NCBI GenBank assembly: GCA_964637235.1
Contig: CAZWVR010000110.1
Span: 1-6,831, forward strand
Reading direction: 5' to 3'
Length of the DNA stretch: 6,831 nt
DNA from: CAZWVR01 sp964637235
Lineage (GTDB): Bacteria > Bacteroidota > Bacteroidia > Bacteroidales > S143-33
The notes below the pieces were generated by a model. The model was given only the letters and a program-made list of their open reading frames with translations, ran no database searches and was not told the DNA's origin. Positions 6,044 through 6,831 of this stretch are shown here, in pieces (the first letter of the stretch is position 1; each line of letters opens with the position of its first letter). Position numbers and translations under genes: made by a program.

Positions 6044-6831
6044 ATGAGAAAACTAAATTTTGCATTGGTAGCAGTTGCTGCTTTAATTATTTCAGTATTT
6101 TCATTCAGCTGCCGTCCGAAGGATACTTATGTAAGCATTCAATTAGACCCTTCTGATTCAGTAGTAAATTTAGGACCTGGACAAACCTACCAAGTTAAAG
6201 TTACTCTATCGCCAGACGCTGTTAATAAAGGTAAAGTCGGTGAATTTAAAATCACTGTTAACTCTAACGATGTAGTTGATACAACCTATGATTCAAAAAG
6301 TTCTGTAAGTTATGATTTCTCTTATACAGTTCCAGAAGATGCTCAAATTGGCAGCAATATAACTATTAGCTTCAGCGCAACTGATGCAAGAAGCGGAAAT
6401 ACAACTATTGAAAATGTTACTATTAACGTTATAAGCCTAAGCCCTGAAATTACTAAGCAAACAGGTATCACCGCAAGCTTTACAAGTACCAATTACGAGA
6501 ATTCTGAATTCATAGCACAATTCAATGCTGATGGTGTTAATTTAGTAGGTGAACCTCAAAATGGTACAGGAAACAATGGTGATATGACTTTCGTATATCA
6601 AGGTTCTACCTATGGTAATTGTATCCTCTCACCAAATAACTCTTATCCAGATGCTTACGGAGAGTACAACGGACAAGATTACTACTATGGCTCAAAAAAT
6701 CAAACTTTATTCAAAAAAGTCACTGGCTTAGACTTTGATAATCTTACAGCGGAAGCTATTGATTCACTGGATGTAACAGAAAATGAAGCAGGCACAATAG
6801 GTAGCTATGGTTATGGATATAAATTAGTTAA
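6044..6831 (+). CDS. Lipoprotein with Ig-like domain, 3' end outside the window
   Basis: The reading frame starts at ATG 6044 and is open to the window edge (262 full codons and two bases), so it is incomplete at the C-terminus. Residues 1-22 are a lipoprotein signal peptide: MRK, hydrophobic stretch, then SFSFSC with C23 as the likely lipidated residue. The lipobox is loose (S at -3), as is common in Bacteroidota. C23 is followed by RPKD, faintly like the short charged surface-export signals of Bacteroidota lipoproteins. Residues about 28-130 form an Ig-like beta sandwich with alternating strands (YQVKVTLSPDAV; VSYDFSYTVPEDAQIGSNITISFSATD). The part after 140 is a second Ser/Thr/Asn/Tyr-rich module (GNCILSPNNSYPDAYGEYNG; FKKVTGLDFDNL) that I do not recognise. 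It may be a surface or envelope protein. It follows the DUF4159 gene by 158 bases on the same strand, with no clear terminator or consensus promoter between them. Confidence 0.85.
   Translation, partial: MRKLNFALVAVAALIISVFSFSCRPKDTYVSIQLDPSDSVVNLGPGQTYQVKVTLSPDAVNKGKVGEFKITVNSNDVVDTTYDSKSSVSYDFSYTVPEDAQIGSNITISFSATDARSGNTTIENVTINVISLSPEITKQTGITASFTSTNYENSEFIAQFNADGVNLVGEPQNGTGNNGDMTFVYQGSTYGNCILSPNNSYPDAYGEYNGQDYYYGSKNQTLFKKVTGLDFDNLTAEAIDSLDVTENEAGTIGSYGYGYKLV

Noticed and set aside
1..6831. CRISPR arrays, tRNA or rRNA genes, insertion sequences, toxin-antitoxin or defence modules
   Set aside because: I saw no repeat-spacer pattern, cloverleaf, transposase or linked toxin-antitoxin pair. 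The PIN domain belongs to the PhoH fusion and has no antitoxin gene beside it.

Overview
The window is strongly AT-rich and comes from a member of the Bacteroidota. Four things point there. A secreted protein at 3277-5157 ends in a type IX secretion (T9SS) C-terminal sorting domain. There is a standalone secreted DUF4159 protein. At least one promoter fits the Bacteroidota pattern TTTG-N19-TAnnTTTG. Start codons are preceded by A-rich leaders without a Shine-Dalgarno sequence. Nothing in the sequence fixes a genus.

Layout, left to right. Bases 1-147 (minus strand) carry an open frame with no start codon, which looks like a frame-shifted continuation of tcdA. 87-848 (minus) is tcdA, a ThiF/E1-like tRNA-modifying enzyme. 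849-1006 is non-coding and holds an intrinsic terminator for the next gene. 1007-2329 (minus) is a PIN-PhoH fusion ATPase. 2330-2411 is a short divergent promoter region. 2412-3143 (plus) is an NAD(P)H/FMN-type flavoprotein with a compact cysteine motif typical of iron-sulfur flavoproteins. A strong bidirectional terminator (3203-3245) separates it from the convergent gene 3277-5157 (minus), a 626-residue multidomain T9SS cargo protein. 5158-5213 is a very compact divergent promoter region. 5214-5885 (plus) is the DUF4159 protein, and 6044 to the right edge (plus) is a lipoprotein with an Ig-like domain, cut by the window end.

The left half is housekeeping: tRNA modification, an RNA-acting ATPase/nuclease and a redox flavoprotein. 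The right half is three consecutive exported proteins: a T9SS cargo, a signal-peptide DUF4159 protein and a lipoprotein. Most genes appear to be transcribed singly: strands alternate and two clear terminators interrupt the map, so no operon longer than a possible phoH-to-tcdA read-through or DUF4159-to-lipoprotein pair is supported. I found no CRISPR array, tRNA, rRNA, insertion sequence or recognisable defence system. The points most worth a second look are the tcdA 3' frame anomaly, the interleaved divergent promoters at 5184-5214 and the nested domain layout of the T9SS protein.
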